64,000 bases of DNA from positions 124,001-188,000 of the forward strand of contig JAJDDC010000070.1 in the NCBI GenBank assembly GCA_029260515.1. The letters run 5' to 3'. The first letter of the stretch is position 1. Every line of letters begins with the position of its first letter. Under the pieces are notes generated by a model. The model made no database searches, was not told where the DNA came from, and saw only the letters and a program-made list of their open reading frames with translations. Origin of the DNA: Phycisphaerales bacterium. Its GTDB lineage: Bacteria; Planctomycetota; Phycisphaerae; Phycisphaerales; UBA1924. The translations under genes and the position numbers were made by a program. Shown piece by piece: positions 32,912-41,900 of this stretch.

Positions 32912-33868
32912 TTATCCCACCATCCCACCACTCCCCCCGGTGGGGCCGGATTCCGACCGGCCCGGACGCCCAAGCGGATCATGCTCGGGCGTCGGGTCGC
33001 CGTGGCAATCGATCTCGACAAGGATCATTTCGATGTCTTCTAGACGCGCCTTGCGGTAACGTTCCCGATCCTGGGGTGACTTCAGGCGTGCGCACCGAGC
33101 CATTCGGTCCTGTTCAACTGAAAATGCTCCGAAGTAACCGCGCATCGCGACCGACCTTCGGGGTTCGGCGCCGCACCCCCGTGCCTCGATCATGATCTTG
33201 CCCAGCATCGCGTAGAGATCCATAATCCGGTCGCCATCGAGCCTTTGTTCCAGTCGATCACGGTACCGGAGCCCGACACAGTCGATCAACGCCGGCTCGC
33301 TCCCTCTCTGTGCGGGCACAAGAATGTTGGATCCCTTGTGGTCGCGGTTGAAGATCCCCTTCCCCCAGATCCTCGCGGTCCAGTTCCCGACTCGGGTCGC
33401 AATCTCGTGCTGGCTGCGAACCGGGATAGTTGGATCGGCGAGGTAATCAAGCAGTGATCGCCCGTCGAGCGCCTCCATAATCAGGCACTCGATCGTCACG
33501 CCGTCGCGGACGCCGTAGACGATCGCCTTGGGCTCGGCCGTCCGGAACCCGTGCCGCATCAGCAGCTCCGCCCCCCGCCAGTGCCGATGGGCGTGGGTTG
33601 TGCCCAGGAGCCGCTGGACGCGCCGCTTGAGGCCCGTGATCGGCTCGCACTTGATGACCAATGCCATCGGGCGCTTCTGCACGACAAGCGTCGCCCGCCA
33701 CACGCTCGAATCGGGCTTGTCGCTCAGAAGCTCGGCCGCCGACCAATCCACGCCTGCCAGGGCCCTCGCCCACTGGTCGGGCGAATACCCGCCCCCCTCG
33801 GCGTACCGCGCGACCCGCAGTCCCTGGGTTGGCGGCACAAGCGTCACGCCGCCATCGTACGGTGCCAC
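32912..33868 (-). CDS. Lipopolysaccharide kinase-like (WaaP/InaA-type) protein
   Basis: A 318-residue protein with a kinase-like fold of the LPS-kinase (WaaP/InaA) group. A nucleotide-binding Lys is likely in ALVIKCEPITGLKRR (near 70). The catalytic loop is GIFNRDHKGSNILV (near 180), where NRDHKGSN stands in for the usual H-x-D-x-x-x-x-N, and the metal-binding Asp is in ALIDCVGLRYRDR. These kinases phosphorylate sugars of the LPS core. It starts with GTG (33868) or the GTG at 33847. It diverges from a family 2 glycosyltransferase 66 bp away, a sensible pairing for LPS assembly. Confidence 0.8.
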   Translation of the reverse strand: MAPYDGGVTLVPPTQGLRVARYAEGGGYSPDQWARALAGVDWSAAELLSDKPDSSVWRATLVVQKRPMALVIKCEPITGLKRRVQRLLGTTHAHRHWRGAELLMRHGFRTAEPKAIVYGVRDGVTIECLIMEALDGRSLLDYLADPTIPVRSQHEIATRVGNWTARIWGKGIFNRDHKGSNILVPAQRGSEPALIDCVGLRYRDRLEQRLDGDRIMDLYAMLGKIMIEARGCGAEPRRSVAMRGYFGAFSVEQDRMARCARLKSPQDRERYRKARLEDIEMILVEIDCHGDPTPEHDPLGRPGRSESGPTGGSGGMVG

Positions 33869-33934
33869 GCCTGACCCGTTAGGGCAGGCGTGCCTCCCCC
33901 ATCGCCGTACCGCCGCTTCTCATACGCTCCACCC

Positions 33935-34771
33935 GTGCCCCGCGACCTCTCCATCGCCATCGTCTGCAAGGACAACGCCGACACCATCGGGCGGGTCCTC
34001 GATTCGGTCCGCGGCCTGGCCCGCGAGATCGTCGCCGTCGATTCGGGCTCGACCGACGCGACCCTCGACCTCCTGCACGCCGCCGGCGCCCGCGTGATCG
34101 ATTCGCCCTGGCTCGGGCACGTCAGGACCAAGCAGCTTGCGCTCGACTCGTGCGCCACCGAGTGGGTCCTGTGCCTCGACTCCGACGAGCCCGTGATGCC
34201 CGACCTGAAGGCCTCGATCGCGTCGTGCGTGGACACAGACGACCCGTCCATCCTCGGCGCCCGGGTCAACCGCAAGGTCTGGTACTCGCCCGGAACCCGC
34301 GGCGGCGAGGACGGCCGCTTCCTCAACTTCGCCTGGCAGCCCGAGCACCGCCTCCGACTCGTCCGGCGCGAACACGCCACGTGGACGGGGCTCGACCCCC
34401 ACGACCAGCTCGTCGTGGACATCGCCCCGGGCACGCGGGTCATCGACCTGCCCGGCACGCTGCGGCACGACTCGTTCGCGACGTTCGCACAGCAGCTTTC
34501 CAAAGAAGCCGGGTACGCCCGCCTGATGGCCGCGAGCCTCCACGCCTCGGGCGCCCGCGGCTCGCGCCTCCGCCTGCTCACCTCTCCGCCCGGAGCCATG
34601 CTCAAGCAACTGGTCCTCAAGCAGGCCTGGCGCGACGGCGTGCCGGGCTGGCTCGCCGCCGGCTCCACCGCCGCCGCCACGCTCATGAAGCACCTGGCCC
34701 TGCTCGAACGCACACGCGAGGCGCCCGCGGATCCCGAGCCCGCCAAGCGCCCGAGCGACCCGTCGCCATGA
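33935..34771 (+). CDS. Family 2 glycosyltransferase (WaaE-like)
   Basis: A GT-A fold family 2 glycosyltransferase, 278 residues from the GTG at 33935. The nucleotide-sugar site is DLSIAIVCKDNADTIGRVLD with EIVAVDSGSTDATLDLL, and the metal-binding D-x-D is LCLDSDE. The middle region (WYSPGTRGGEDGRFLNFAWQ, then EHRLRLVRREHATW) and the helical C-terminus match the WaaE/KdtX-like branch that adds heptose or glucose to LPS core. An in-frame ATG at 33890 would add 15 residues of non-family sequence and no ribosome-binding site stands out for either start. It diverges from the LPS-kinase-like gene. Confidence 0.85.
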   Translation: MPRDLSIAIVCKDNADTIGRVLDSVRGLAREIVAVDSGSTDATLDLLHAAGARVIDSPWLGHVRTKQLALDSCATEWVLCLDSDEPVMPDLKASIASCVDTDDPSILGARVNRKVWYSPGTRGGEDGRFLNFAWQPEHRLRLVRREHATWTGLDPHDQLVVDIAPGTRVIDLPGTLRHDSFATFAQQLSKEAGYARLMAASLHASGARGSRLRLLTSPPGAMLKQLVLKQAWRDGVPGWLAAGSTAAATLMKHLALLERTREAPADPEPAKRPSDPSP

Positions 34772-34867
34772 GCCCCGGCGCCGCGTGACCGCCTCGCCGC
34801 CCCGGCTCCGCTACTATCTGTCCGACCCTTCCACCCGTGACGCCGAGGCGCGTCGGGAGGCGGGGTC

Positions 34868-34952
34868 GGGTCGGCAAGCCCGCGTCCGCGGGCCTCGTGG
34901 GGCTTTCCCGCCGACCCTGACGGCCCCCGGTCATGCGAACTCCCATGACCGG
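34868..34952 (+). promoter_or_regulatory. Structured 5' leader ahead of the DEAD-box helicase
   Basis: Three stems can be drawn. P1 is GGGTCGGC (34868-34875) with GCCGACCC (34910-34917). It encloses a 6-bp hairpin GCCCGC/GCGGGC (34878-34883 with 34888-34893) and a small GGG-CTTT-CCC hairpin (34900-34909), giving a three-way junction. Just after it a 9-bp perfect hairpin, CCGGTCATG with CATGACCGG, spans 34927-34952. The start codon follows 45 bp later. No T run follows, so it is not a terminator. It could be a regulatory RNA leader. Confidence 0.4.
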
Positions 34953-34997
34953 AACCCACACGGGCGCAGCGACCACGTTGCCGCCCGGGGAGCACGC

Positions 34998-36653
34998 ATG
35001 ACCGACGAGCCCGACCGCGCCCAGCGCGACGAGAACGCCCCCAACCCCGACGCCCCCAAAAAGAAGCGACGCCGCCGACGCAAGAAGAGTTCGGGCGGCG
35101 GCGCGCCCGCCGAATCCTCGTCGGGCGCCTCGCCCAACGGCGACCGCGGCCCGTCCTCTGACCGACCACGCCGAGACCGCGACGACGACCGCTCGGGCAG
35201 CGGCAAGAAGCGCAAACGCTCCCGCAGCGGGCGCCGCGACGAGGCTGACATCGAGCCCGAGCGCCACCGCAAGCGCGAGGCCGCGGTCCACACCGCCGAG
35301 AGCTTCGAGCTCGACAAAACCTTCGCCGACTTGGGCCTGCGCGACGACCTGGTCTCGGGCATCGAGGCCCTGGGCTTCAAGCACCCGACCAAGATCCAGG
35401 CGACGCTCATCCCCGTCGCGTTGACCGGCGTGGACATCCTGGGCCAGGCCAAGACGGGCACGGGCAAGACAGCCGCCTTCGCCATCCCCCTGCTCAACAT
35501 GATCGAGCCGGGGCGGGCGTTCCAGGCCCTCATCCTCGCGCCCACCCGCGAGCTGGCCATCCAGATCCGCCAGGATTTCGACGAGCTGGGCGCGCACACG
35601 AACCTGACCGCGGTCGCCGTCTACGGCGGCCAGTCGATCAACACACAGGCCGAGAAGCTCTCCCGCGGGCCCGAGATCATCGTCGGCACGCCCGGGCGCG
35701 TCATGGACATGGTCCAGCGCGGGTACATGCGGTTCGACACCGTCAAGTTCGCGGTCCTCGACGAGGTGGACCGCATGCTCGACATCGGCTTCCGCGAGGA
35801 CATCCGCAGGATCCTCTCGCAGTGCCCCCGCGACCGCCAAACGATCTTCGTCTCCGCGACGCTCACAGAGGAGATCGAGCGCCTCGCCCGCAAGCAGATG
35901 CGCGACCCCGAGAAGCTGGTGATCTCGTCGGGCTCGCTGACCGTGGACCTGGTCGAGCAGCACTACCTCGCCGTCGAGCCCTGGGACAAGCGCCGCCTGC
36001 TCGCCCACCTGCTCACGCACGAGGAGCCGGCGCTCACGCTCGTCTTCTGCCGCATGAAGCGGACGGTTGACGACGTCGTCCGCTCGCTGGCCAAGAACAA
36101 CATCACGGCCCACGCGATCCACGGCGATCTCACCCAGGGCGCCCGCAACCGCGTGATGGAGAAGTTCCGCTCGGGCGACCTGGCCGTCCTCGTCGCCTCC
36201 GACCTGGCCTCGCGCGGGCTCGACGTCGAGAACATCTCCCACGTCGTCAACTACGACCTGCCCGACGACCCCGATCTGTATGTCCACCGCATCGGGCGGA
36301 CCGCCCGCGCCGGGCGCCGGGGCATCGCCTGGAGCCTCGTGACCCCCGAGCAGGGCAAGCTGCTGACCCAGATCGAGCTGCTCATCAACGCCGAGATCCC
36401 CAAGCTCGACTACCCCGACTTCGAGCCCCGCGAGCGCCCGAGCGACTGGAAGGACGAGCCCAAGCCGAACCTGTACGTCGTCGAGGGCGTCGAGGCCAAG
36501 GAGCACAAGCCCCGCCACCTCATCGACGACCCGGCCGACGTCGCCAGGGGTCTCTCGGACGAGGACATGGCCAAAAAGTTCCCCGGCGGCATCGTCCCCA
36601 GCAAGCTCCCGCCCAAACGCCTGGGCGGGCGCATGCGCACCACGCGCCGGTAA
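34998..36653 (+). CDS. DEAD-box RNA helicase (DEVD variant)
   Basis: A 551-residue ATP-dependent RNA helicase that unwinds RNA duplexes, probably in ribosome assembly or mRNA decay. A 95-residue N-terminal extension is rich in Lys/Arg/Ser/Asp and should be disordered. The core has the Q-motif region (FADLGLRDDLVSGIEALGFK), motif I AKTGTGKT (near 151), motif II DEVD in VLDEVDRMLDIGF (near 254), motif III SATLT, and motif VI HRIGRTARAG (near 430). DEVD replaces the usual DEAD but keeps the catalytic Asp-Glu. The tail is basic. The ATG has GGGGAG upstream and a structured leader before it. A strong terminator follows. Confidence 0.93.
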   Translation: MTDEPDRAQRDENAPNPDAPKKKRRRRRKKSSGGGAPAESSSGASPNGDRGPSSDRPRRDRDDDRSGSGKKRKRSRSGRRDEADIEPERHRKREAAVHTAESFELDKTFADLGLRDDLVSGIEALGFKHPTKIQATLIPVALTGVDILGQAKTGTGKTAAFAIPLLNMIEPGRAFQALILAPTRELAIQIRQDFDELGAHTNLTAVAVYGGQSINTQAEKLSRGPEIIVGTPGRVMDMVQRGYMRFDTVKFAVLDEVDRMLDIGFREDIRRILSQCPRDRQTIFVSATLTEEIERLARKQMRDPEKLVISSGSLTVDLVEQHYLAVEPWDKRRLLAHLLTHEEPALTLVFCRMKRTVDDVVRSLAKNNITAHAIHGDLTQGARNRVMEKFRSGDLAVLVASDLASRGLDVENISHVVNYDLPDDPDLYVHRIGRTARAGRRGIAWSLVTPEQGKLLTQIELLINAEIPKLDYPDFEPRERPSDWKDEPKPNLYVVEGVEAKEHKPRHLIDDPADVARGLSDEDMAKKFPGGIVPSKLPPKRLGGRMRTTRR

Positions 36654-36688
36654 CGATCCCGCCGCGCACATCCGTAGTATCCCCTGAG

Positions 36689-36717
36689 GGGAGGGCCGTA
36701 GCCCTCCCTCTTTTCTT
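36689..36717 (+). terminator. Rho-independent terminator of the helicase gene
   Basis: An 8-bp perfect stem (GGGAGGGC with GCCCTCCC), loop CGTA, then TCTTTTCTT. It lies 35 bp after the helicase stop codon. Confidence 0.85.
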
Positions 36718-36756
36718 GGTGGGACTGGCTCCCAGCCGGTCATCTACCATCCCCCC

Positions 36757-38001
36757 ATGTCCCTCCCACACGACCGCGCCGAGACGTACACACGCTGGCT
36801 CCGAGAGATCACGACGATCCCCACCGCCGCCGGGCGCGAGTCGCGTGTGGTCGTGTACATCGAGCACTGGGCCGCCCAGCGCGACGACCTGTCTCTCTCA
36901 CGCGACGAGCACAACAACATCACGCTCTCGTTCAGGGCGCCCGACCCCGGCTCCACGACGGGCCCGGTGTATCTCACCGCCCACCTTGACCACCCCGCGT
37001 TCGTCGTCGCCTCGCGCGACGGCGCGGACCTCGTCCTCGAGTTCCGCGGCGGCGTCATGGAGGACTACTTCCCCGACGCCCCCGTCCTCGTCCACGCCCC
37101 CGACGCGCCGCCCACCCGCGCCGTCGTCTCCGCCCGCGAGGGCGACGAAGAAAAGCCCTTCAAGCGCTACGCCGCCACGCTCGACGACGCGGGCGCCCCG
37201 GCGAACCCGGGCGACGTCGCGACCTGGGAGCTCCCCCCGCCCGAGATCCTCGACGCGCCCGACGAGGGCGGACCGGTCGAGGGCGGCGTCCTGTTCACCA
37301 ACGCGTGCGACGACCTCGCCGCCGTCGCCGCCGCCCTGGCGACCATCGAAGAACTCCGGCTCGCCAGGCAGACCGGCACGCCCGTGGGCGACGTCCGCGT
37401 GCTGTTCACGCTGGCCGAGGAGATCGGCTTCGTCGGCGCAATCGCTGCCTGCCGCAACGGTTCCATCCCCAAAACCGCCCGCCTGATCTGCCTGGAGAAC
37501 TCCCGCTCGTTCCCCAACGACTCGCCCATCGGCGCCGGGCCCATCGTCCGCGTGGGCGACCGGGTGAGCGTGTTCACGCCCGAACTCACCGCGGCGGTCG
37601 CGTCCGTCGCGGAGCAACTCGCCGGCAAGGGCGCGCACCCGCTCGCGATCGAGAAGGACACGGACACGCCCTTCCGCTGGCAGCGCAAGCTCATGGCGGG
37701 TGGCGCGTGCGAGGCTTCGGTGTTCTGTGCCTACGGCTACAGCGCCACGTGTGTCTGCCTGCCCCTGGGGAACTACCACAACATGGGGGATCTGGCCGCG
37801 GCCCAGGCCAAGACCAACACGTCGCGCCCGCGCGTCGGGCGCGAGCACGTCGCGGTCCGCGACTACCTGGGCCTGGTCGAACTGCTCGCCGCCGCGGGCC
37901 TCTCGCTGCCCGACAAACCCAGCTTCCGCGAGCGCCTCGACACGCTCTGGGACGAACGGAAGTTCGTGCTGGAGGAGGGGTTCAACGCAGAGGGCCGCTG
38001 A
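36757..38001 (+). CDS. M20/M42/M28-clan metallopeptidase
   Basis: A 414-residue zinc aminopeptidase-like protein of the MH clan. Metal ligands are visible in LTAHLDHPAF (His and Asp near 73), NACDDLAAVAAAL (Asp, near 188) and LAEEIGFVGA (the catalytic Glu pair, near 220). The ending GNYHNMGDLAA carries the last His ligand. The Asp-containing middle fits M42-like aminopeptidases, which trim peptides as large cytosolic oligomers. There is no signal peptide. Its immediate 3' side holds the degenerate interspersed repeat. Confidence 0.85.
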   Translation: MSLPHDRAETYTRWLREITTIPTAAGRESRVVVYIEHWAAQRDDLSLSRDEHNNITLSFRAPDPGSTTGPVYLTAHLDHPAFVVASRDGADLVLEFRGGVMEDYFPDAPVLVHAPDAPPTRAVVSAREGDEEKPFKRYAATLDDAGAPANPGDVATWELPPPEILDAPDEGGPVEGGVLFTNACDDLAAVAAALATIEELRLARQTGTPVGDVRVLFTLAEEIGFVGAIAACRNGSIPKTARLICLENSRSFPNDSPIGAGPIVRVGDRVSVFTPELTAAVASVAEQLAGKGAHPLAIEKDTDTPFRWQRKLMAGGACEASVFCAYGYSATCVCLPLGNYHNMGDLAAAQAKTNTSRPRVGREHVAVRDYLGLVELLAAAGLSLPDKPSFRERLDTLWDERKFVLEEGFNAEGR

Positions 38002-38017
38002 GGGTCGCGGAAAATGC

Positions 38018-38165
38018 AATCACAGGGTTGAACACGAAGGTCGCGGAGAACTCGAAGCGAGGAGAGCGCGAGCACGGGGCTGCTTCTGCCGTGTTTCCGT
38101 TCGTGTGCTTCGCGTCCTTCGCGTTCGTGTCTTTCTCCGCGGCCCTCAGGGTTCCTCCGCGGTGC
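38018..38165. repeat. Degenerate interspersed CGAAGG-type repeat, inverted arms
   Basis: Between two convergent genes, short words recur in both orientations: CACGAAGGTCGCGGAGAA and CGAAG on the plus strand up to about 38070, and CGCGGAGAAAGACACGAACG, CGAAGGACGCGAAG and CACGAACGG on the minus strand from 38165 back to about 38090. This resembles the widespread CACGAAGG/GCGGAG interspersed repeats seen in intergenic regions of planctomycetes and relatives. It is AT-richer than its neighbours. Confidence 0.6.
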
Positions 38166-38171
38166 AAACTC

Positions 38172-38897
38172 TTACTTCCCGCTCCACTCGAACGAGTCAA
38201 GGTGGTTGCGCAGCTTCACCGCAGTCGGGTACCGGTCCATGATCAGGTCGCGTCGTAGGCCGCAGCAGATCGCCTTGATCTCGGGTGGCATCGACGCGTA
38301 CTGCTTCTTGCCCCCGAGCACGTCGTAGAACACGCGGACCATGTCGATCACGTCCGAGCGGATATTCCACGCGCTCGACCTGCCGTGGTCGTGCAGATCG
38401 ACGAGCTTGACGTTGAAGTGCACGCCCCGACGGCTGACGATGATGTTGCCCGCGTGCAGGTCGCCGTGGTACTCGCGCCGCTCGTGGATCTCCGCCACCC
38501 CCGCCGCCATCTCCCGCAACAGCACCAACGCCTCGAACACGGGCAGGCGCCTGCCCCGGTGGCGCTGGGCGAACTTGCCGAGCAGCTCGCCCTCGACGTA
38601 CTCGGAGATCAGCACAGTCGTGTCGCCCCGCTTGAGGCGCATCGTCTCGGTGTTGTGGTACTGGATCACGAGCCGGCACCCCCGGAGGTGCTCGAGCTTG
38701 CGGGCGTAGAACTTGACCGCCCTGTCGCGCACGTTGCGGCTCGGATAGAAGATCTTGGCCGCCCGCAGCAGGTCCGTCCGGCGCTCGCGGACCCGGTAGA
38801 CCTCGCCCTCGACGCCCGCGCCCAGGACATCCTCGACGACGTACTTGCCGCCGATGACCCGCCCGGGTTTCAGGTTGAACCGCTCGACCTCGCTCAC
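38172..38897 (-). CDS. Divergent serine/threonine protein kinase-like protein
   Basis: A 241-residue kinase-fold protein. A Gly-rich loop is at GAGVEGEVYRV (near 30), the ATP-binding Lys in RAAKIFYP (near 48), and the catalytic loop at YHGDLHAGNIIV (near 143), where HGD replaces HRD. The magnesium loop reads LVDLHDHG in place of DFG. The HGDxxxxN pattern is shared with small-molecule and LPS-type kinases. Length is just enough for a kinase core with a short C-lobe. It starts with GTG and lies 28 bp after the large AsmA-like gene, so the two may be co-transcribed. Whether it phosphorylates protein or another substrate cannot be said. Confidence 0.78.
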   Translation of the reverse strand: MSEVERFNLKPGRVIGGKYVVEDVLGAGVEGEVYRVRERRTDLLRAAKIFYPSRNVRDRAVKFYARKLEHLRGCRLVIQYHNTETMRLKRGDTTVLISEYVEGELLGKFAQRHRGRRLPVFEALVLLREMAAGVAEIHERREYHGDLHAGNIIVSRRGVHFNVKLVDLHDHGRSSAWNIRSDVIDMVRVFYDVLGGKKQYASMPPEIKAICCGLRRDLIMDRYPTAVKLRNHLDSFEWSGK

Positions 38898-38925
38898 GGG
38901 GCCCGCCCGCCCGGCGCGACGCGCA

Positions 38926-41900
38926 TCACCCGCCGATGCCCTTGAGGATGTCGCGGATCGCGTCGCCCGGCTCGCGCTTCTTGCCCCCGCCCAGCTTCAG
39001 CTCCCACCCCGACTTGCCCATCGGGCCCTTGTTGACGAGGCTCACGCCCAGCGCCTGGTCGAAGATCCGCCCGAGCGCGCCTTCCCCGCCCGCGGCCTCG
39101 GCCGCGAGCGCTGCCGCCGGGACGCCCACCCGCACGTCCTGCGTCTTGTTCACCAGATCGACCTTACCACCGATGTTCAGCGCGAACTCGCCCACAGGGA
39201 CCGTCAGGCCCTCGTAGTTGACACCCCCGCCGTTGACATTGACCGGGAATGGCGGCGTGCCGTTGCCGATCCGGATTCCCTGGTCGGCGTTGAGGAACTT
39301 CCCGATCCCGCCGTCGAGCGTCAGGCGCGCCTCGCCCGCATCGATCTGCATCACCGCGTCCAGATTGGAGAGAAAGTCCCGCCCGTCCACGGGCACACTC
39401 AGCGTGTCGATCACAATCCTCGCGGGCCGGTCGGTCTCCGGGTTCTTGATGATCGATCCGAAGACCGGGACCACCTTCACGAGCTTCAGGCCGAAGTCCT
39501 TCGTGATCGCGTTGACGGTCAGCTCGGTTGGCTTGGTCGAGACGAGCGAGCCGTCCACGACACGCCCCTCGTAGGCCGCGGTCGCGTGGCTCGTCGCGGC
39601 GCTGGCCGTCAGCGTGCCCGATGTGCGCGACAAGCCGTTGGCCCGCACGTGCGCGCTCGACCGATCGCCCAGGAACGAGACCAGCAAACCGTCCATGCCC
39701 GCGACGGCGTCGATGAACGAGGTCGGGGCGTTGCGCAGGTTCGCATACCCGGTCGCGACGACGCCATCACCGGGCCCGCCCAGCCCGCCGAGCGTCGCGA
39801 CGACCTCGACCGCCTTGGGCGCGTCGGCGGCGGCGCCCTTCTCGAGCATCGTCGCCCGCACGTCCACGTACTCGGGGTTCTCGCCCGTCTTGGCCGTCGC
39901 GTCCAGACCCGTGTACTCGACCCTCGTCCCGTCCTCGAGCGCGATCACGACCGCGTTGGACGTGAACGCCGCCTCGACGTCCAGGTTCCCCTCGCCCGAC
40001 GTCGGCGCCGTGAAGCGGTCCACGCGCACGTTCATCGCGATCGGCGCGTCCAGGCGGACCTGCGAGCCCTCGCCCAGCGCCATCGCCGTCGCCCACTGTG
40101 GGTCAACCGTCCAGCTCGCCCGCGCCGGCTCGAGCAGGCGGACCATCCCGCCCGACGCGCTCGCCCGCACCGGGCCCTGGGTCTTGAGCCTGGGCGACTC
40201 GACCGACGCGGACATCTCCCACGCAACCTCGGCGTTGTCCCCGCCCCCGCCCGCCAGCTCGCCCGTCCACGAGGCTTCGAAGCTCGCCCGCTCGCCCAGC
40301 GCACCTGTCAGCAGCCCCTCACGCCCGATCGCCCGTTCGACGCTGGCCAGACTCTTGACGTCGCCCTTCGCCCGCGCCGAGACCGCGCCGGCCCGACGGA
40401 TCGGCGCCGTCGCGTTGATCGTGACGTCGCCCAGACGCTCGCCCCCGCCCGCGGGCGCGCCCGCGCCGCCCTCGCGCAGCGTCAGCGCCCCGTCCATTGT
40501 CGCGTCGCCCCCCTCGCCAGCGACCAGCACGCCCCAGCCGATGCTGCCCGTCGAACGCAGGCCCGCGACCACGCCCGTGCCGTCGGCGGCCCGCAGGTCG
40601 GCCGATTCCATCGTCAGCGTGAACGTCGCGGGCGCGCCGCCCTGCCGATCAAGCGTCGCCGCGATCGGACCCAGGACAAACGTCTCGCCCTCGTCGTCCA
40701 GCACGCCACGCCCGCCCGCGATCTCGGCGCGGGCGCTCACGGTCGCGGCGTCGATGTCCAGCCCGCCCGCCGCGTCCCGTGGCACGTTCAGCGACGTCAC
40801 CCGGACGCCCAGCGCCGATTCCACACGCTCGAACCGCGCGCCCATGGGCAGCACGCTCATGCGGTTCACAAGGCGCCCGATCTTGTTCTGCTCGATAAGC
40901 AGACCATCGCCGCGCGTGCGCACGCCCGCGTCCGAGTAGGCCAGCTCGCCGCTTATCCGTCCCTGGGCGCCGCCAGCGCCGAGGTCGATCTCGATCGGCG
41001 CGTCGGCGCCGCGGGCCCGCTTGACGACGACGCTCGCGTCGATCGTTTCGCCCACGTCCTCGCGGACGACGATCGACTCCGTCGGCACGAACGCCTGCAC
41101 CATCGACGCGGGCACGCCCGCGAGCGTGAGTGTTGAATCCAGCGTCGCGTCCGCGACCGCCAGGGCGCCCGACGCGTCGAACAACGCCCCGAGCCGGGCG
41201 TCGAGCGTGAACGTCCCGCCGTCACTGCCATCGACGACACCCGCCGCCCCACCCGACACACGAACACCGGCGGCGGGATCGCTCGCGTCCAGGCGCAGAT
41301 TCAGCCCGCGAACGCCGAGGACGCGGGCCGCGTCGCCCTCGCCGACCGTGATCGCCGCCCCCGGGATGCTCGCGGAAGCGGTCGCGTGCACAGCGCGGAG
41401 GTCGAGGCCCTCGCCCGCACGCAGCCGCTCCAGATCGATCTCGAGTGACTGGATCGTGATCGTGTACGGCCCCGCCGCCGACGCGAGCGAGACCCCCGAG
41501 TCGGCGAGCAGCCCCACGATCGTCGGGCCAGGATCCAGAAGCGTCAGCACGCCCGGCGAATCGCCGCCCCGGATCGTTTGCCCCTCGATGTCCGCGTCCA
41601 GCTCCGCCGTCGCCTTGGGCGCGTCGAGCGAGACCGTGATGTGATTCTTGTCCTCGCCCGCGCGCTGCGCCGTCGCACGCATTGTCAGCTGCGCGCCCAG
41701 GTCGCGCGCGATATCGAGCCCGGTCCCCTCGACGAACGGCTGGATCGTCTGGGCCGCGACCCCCGCCAGCGTCACACCGCCCGAGACCGCCGCGGACCCG
41801 GGGTCGAGCAACGCGCCCCCCGCGTCGAGCAGTGTCGGCGCGTCCAGCGAGATCGTCAGCTCGCCCGCGTCCCGCCCGTCGAGCGTCGCCGTCGCCCCGC

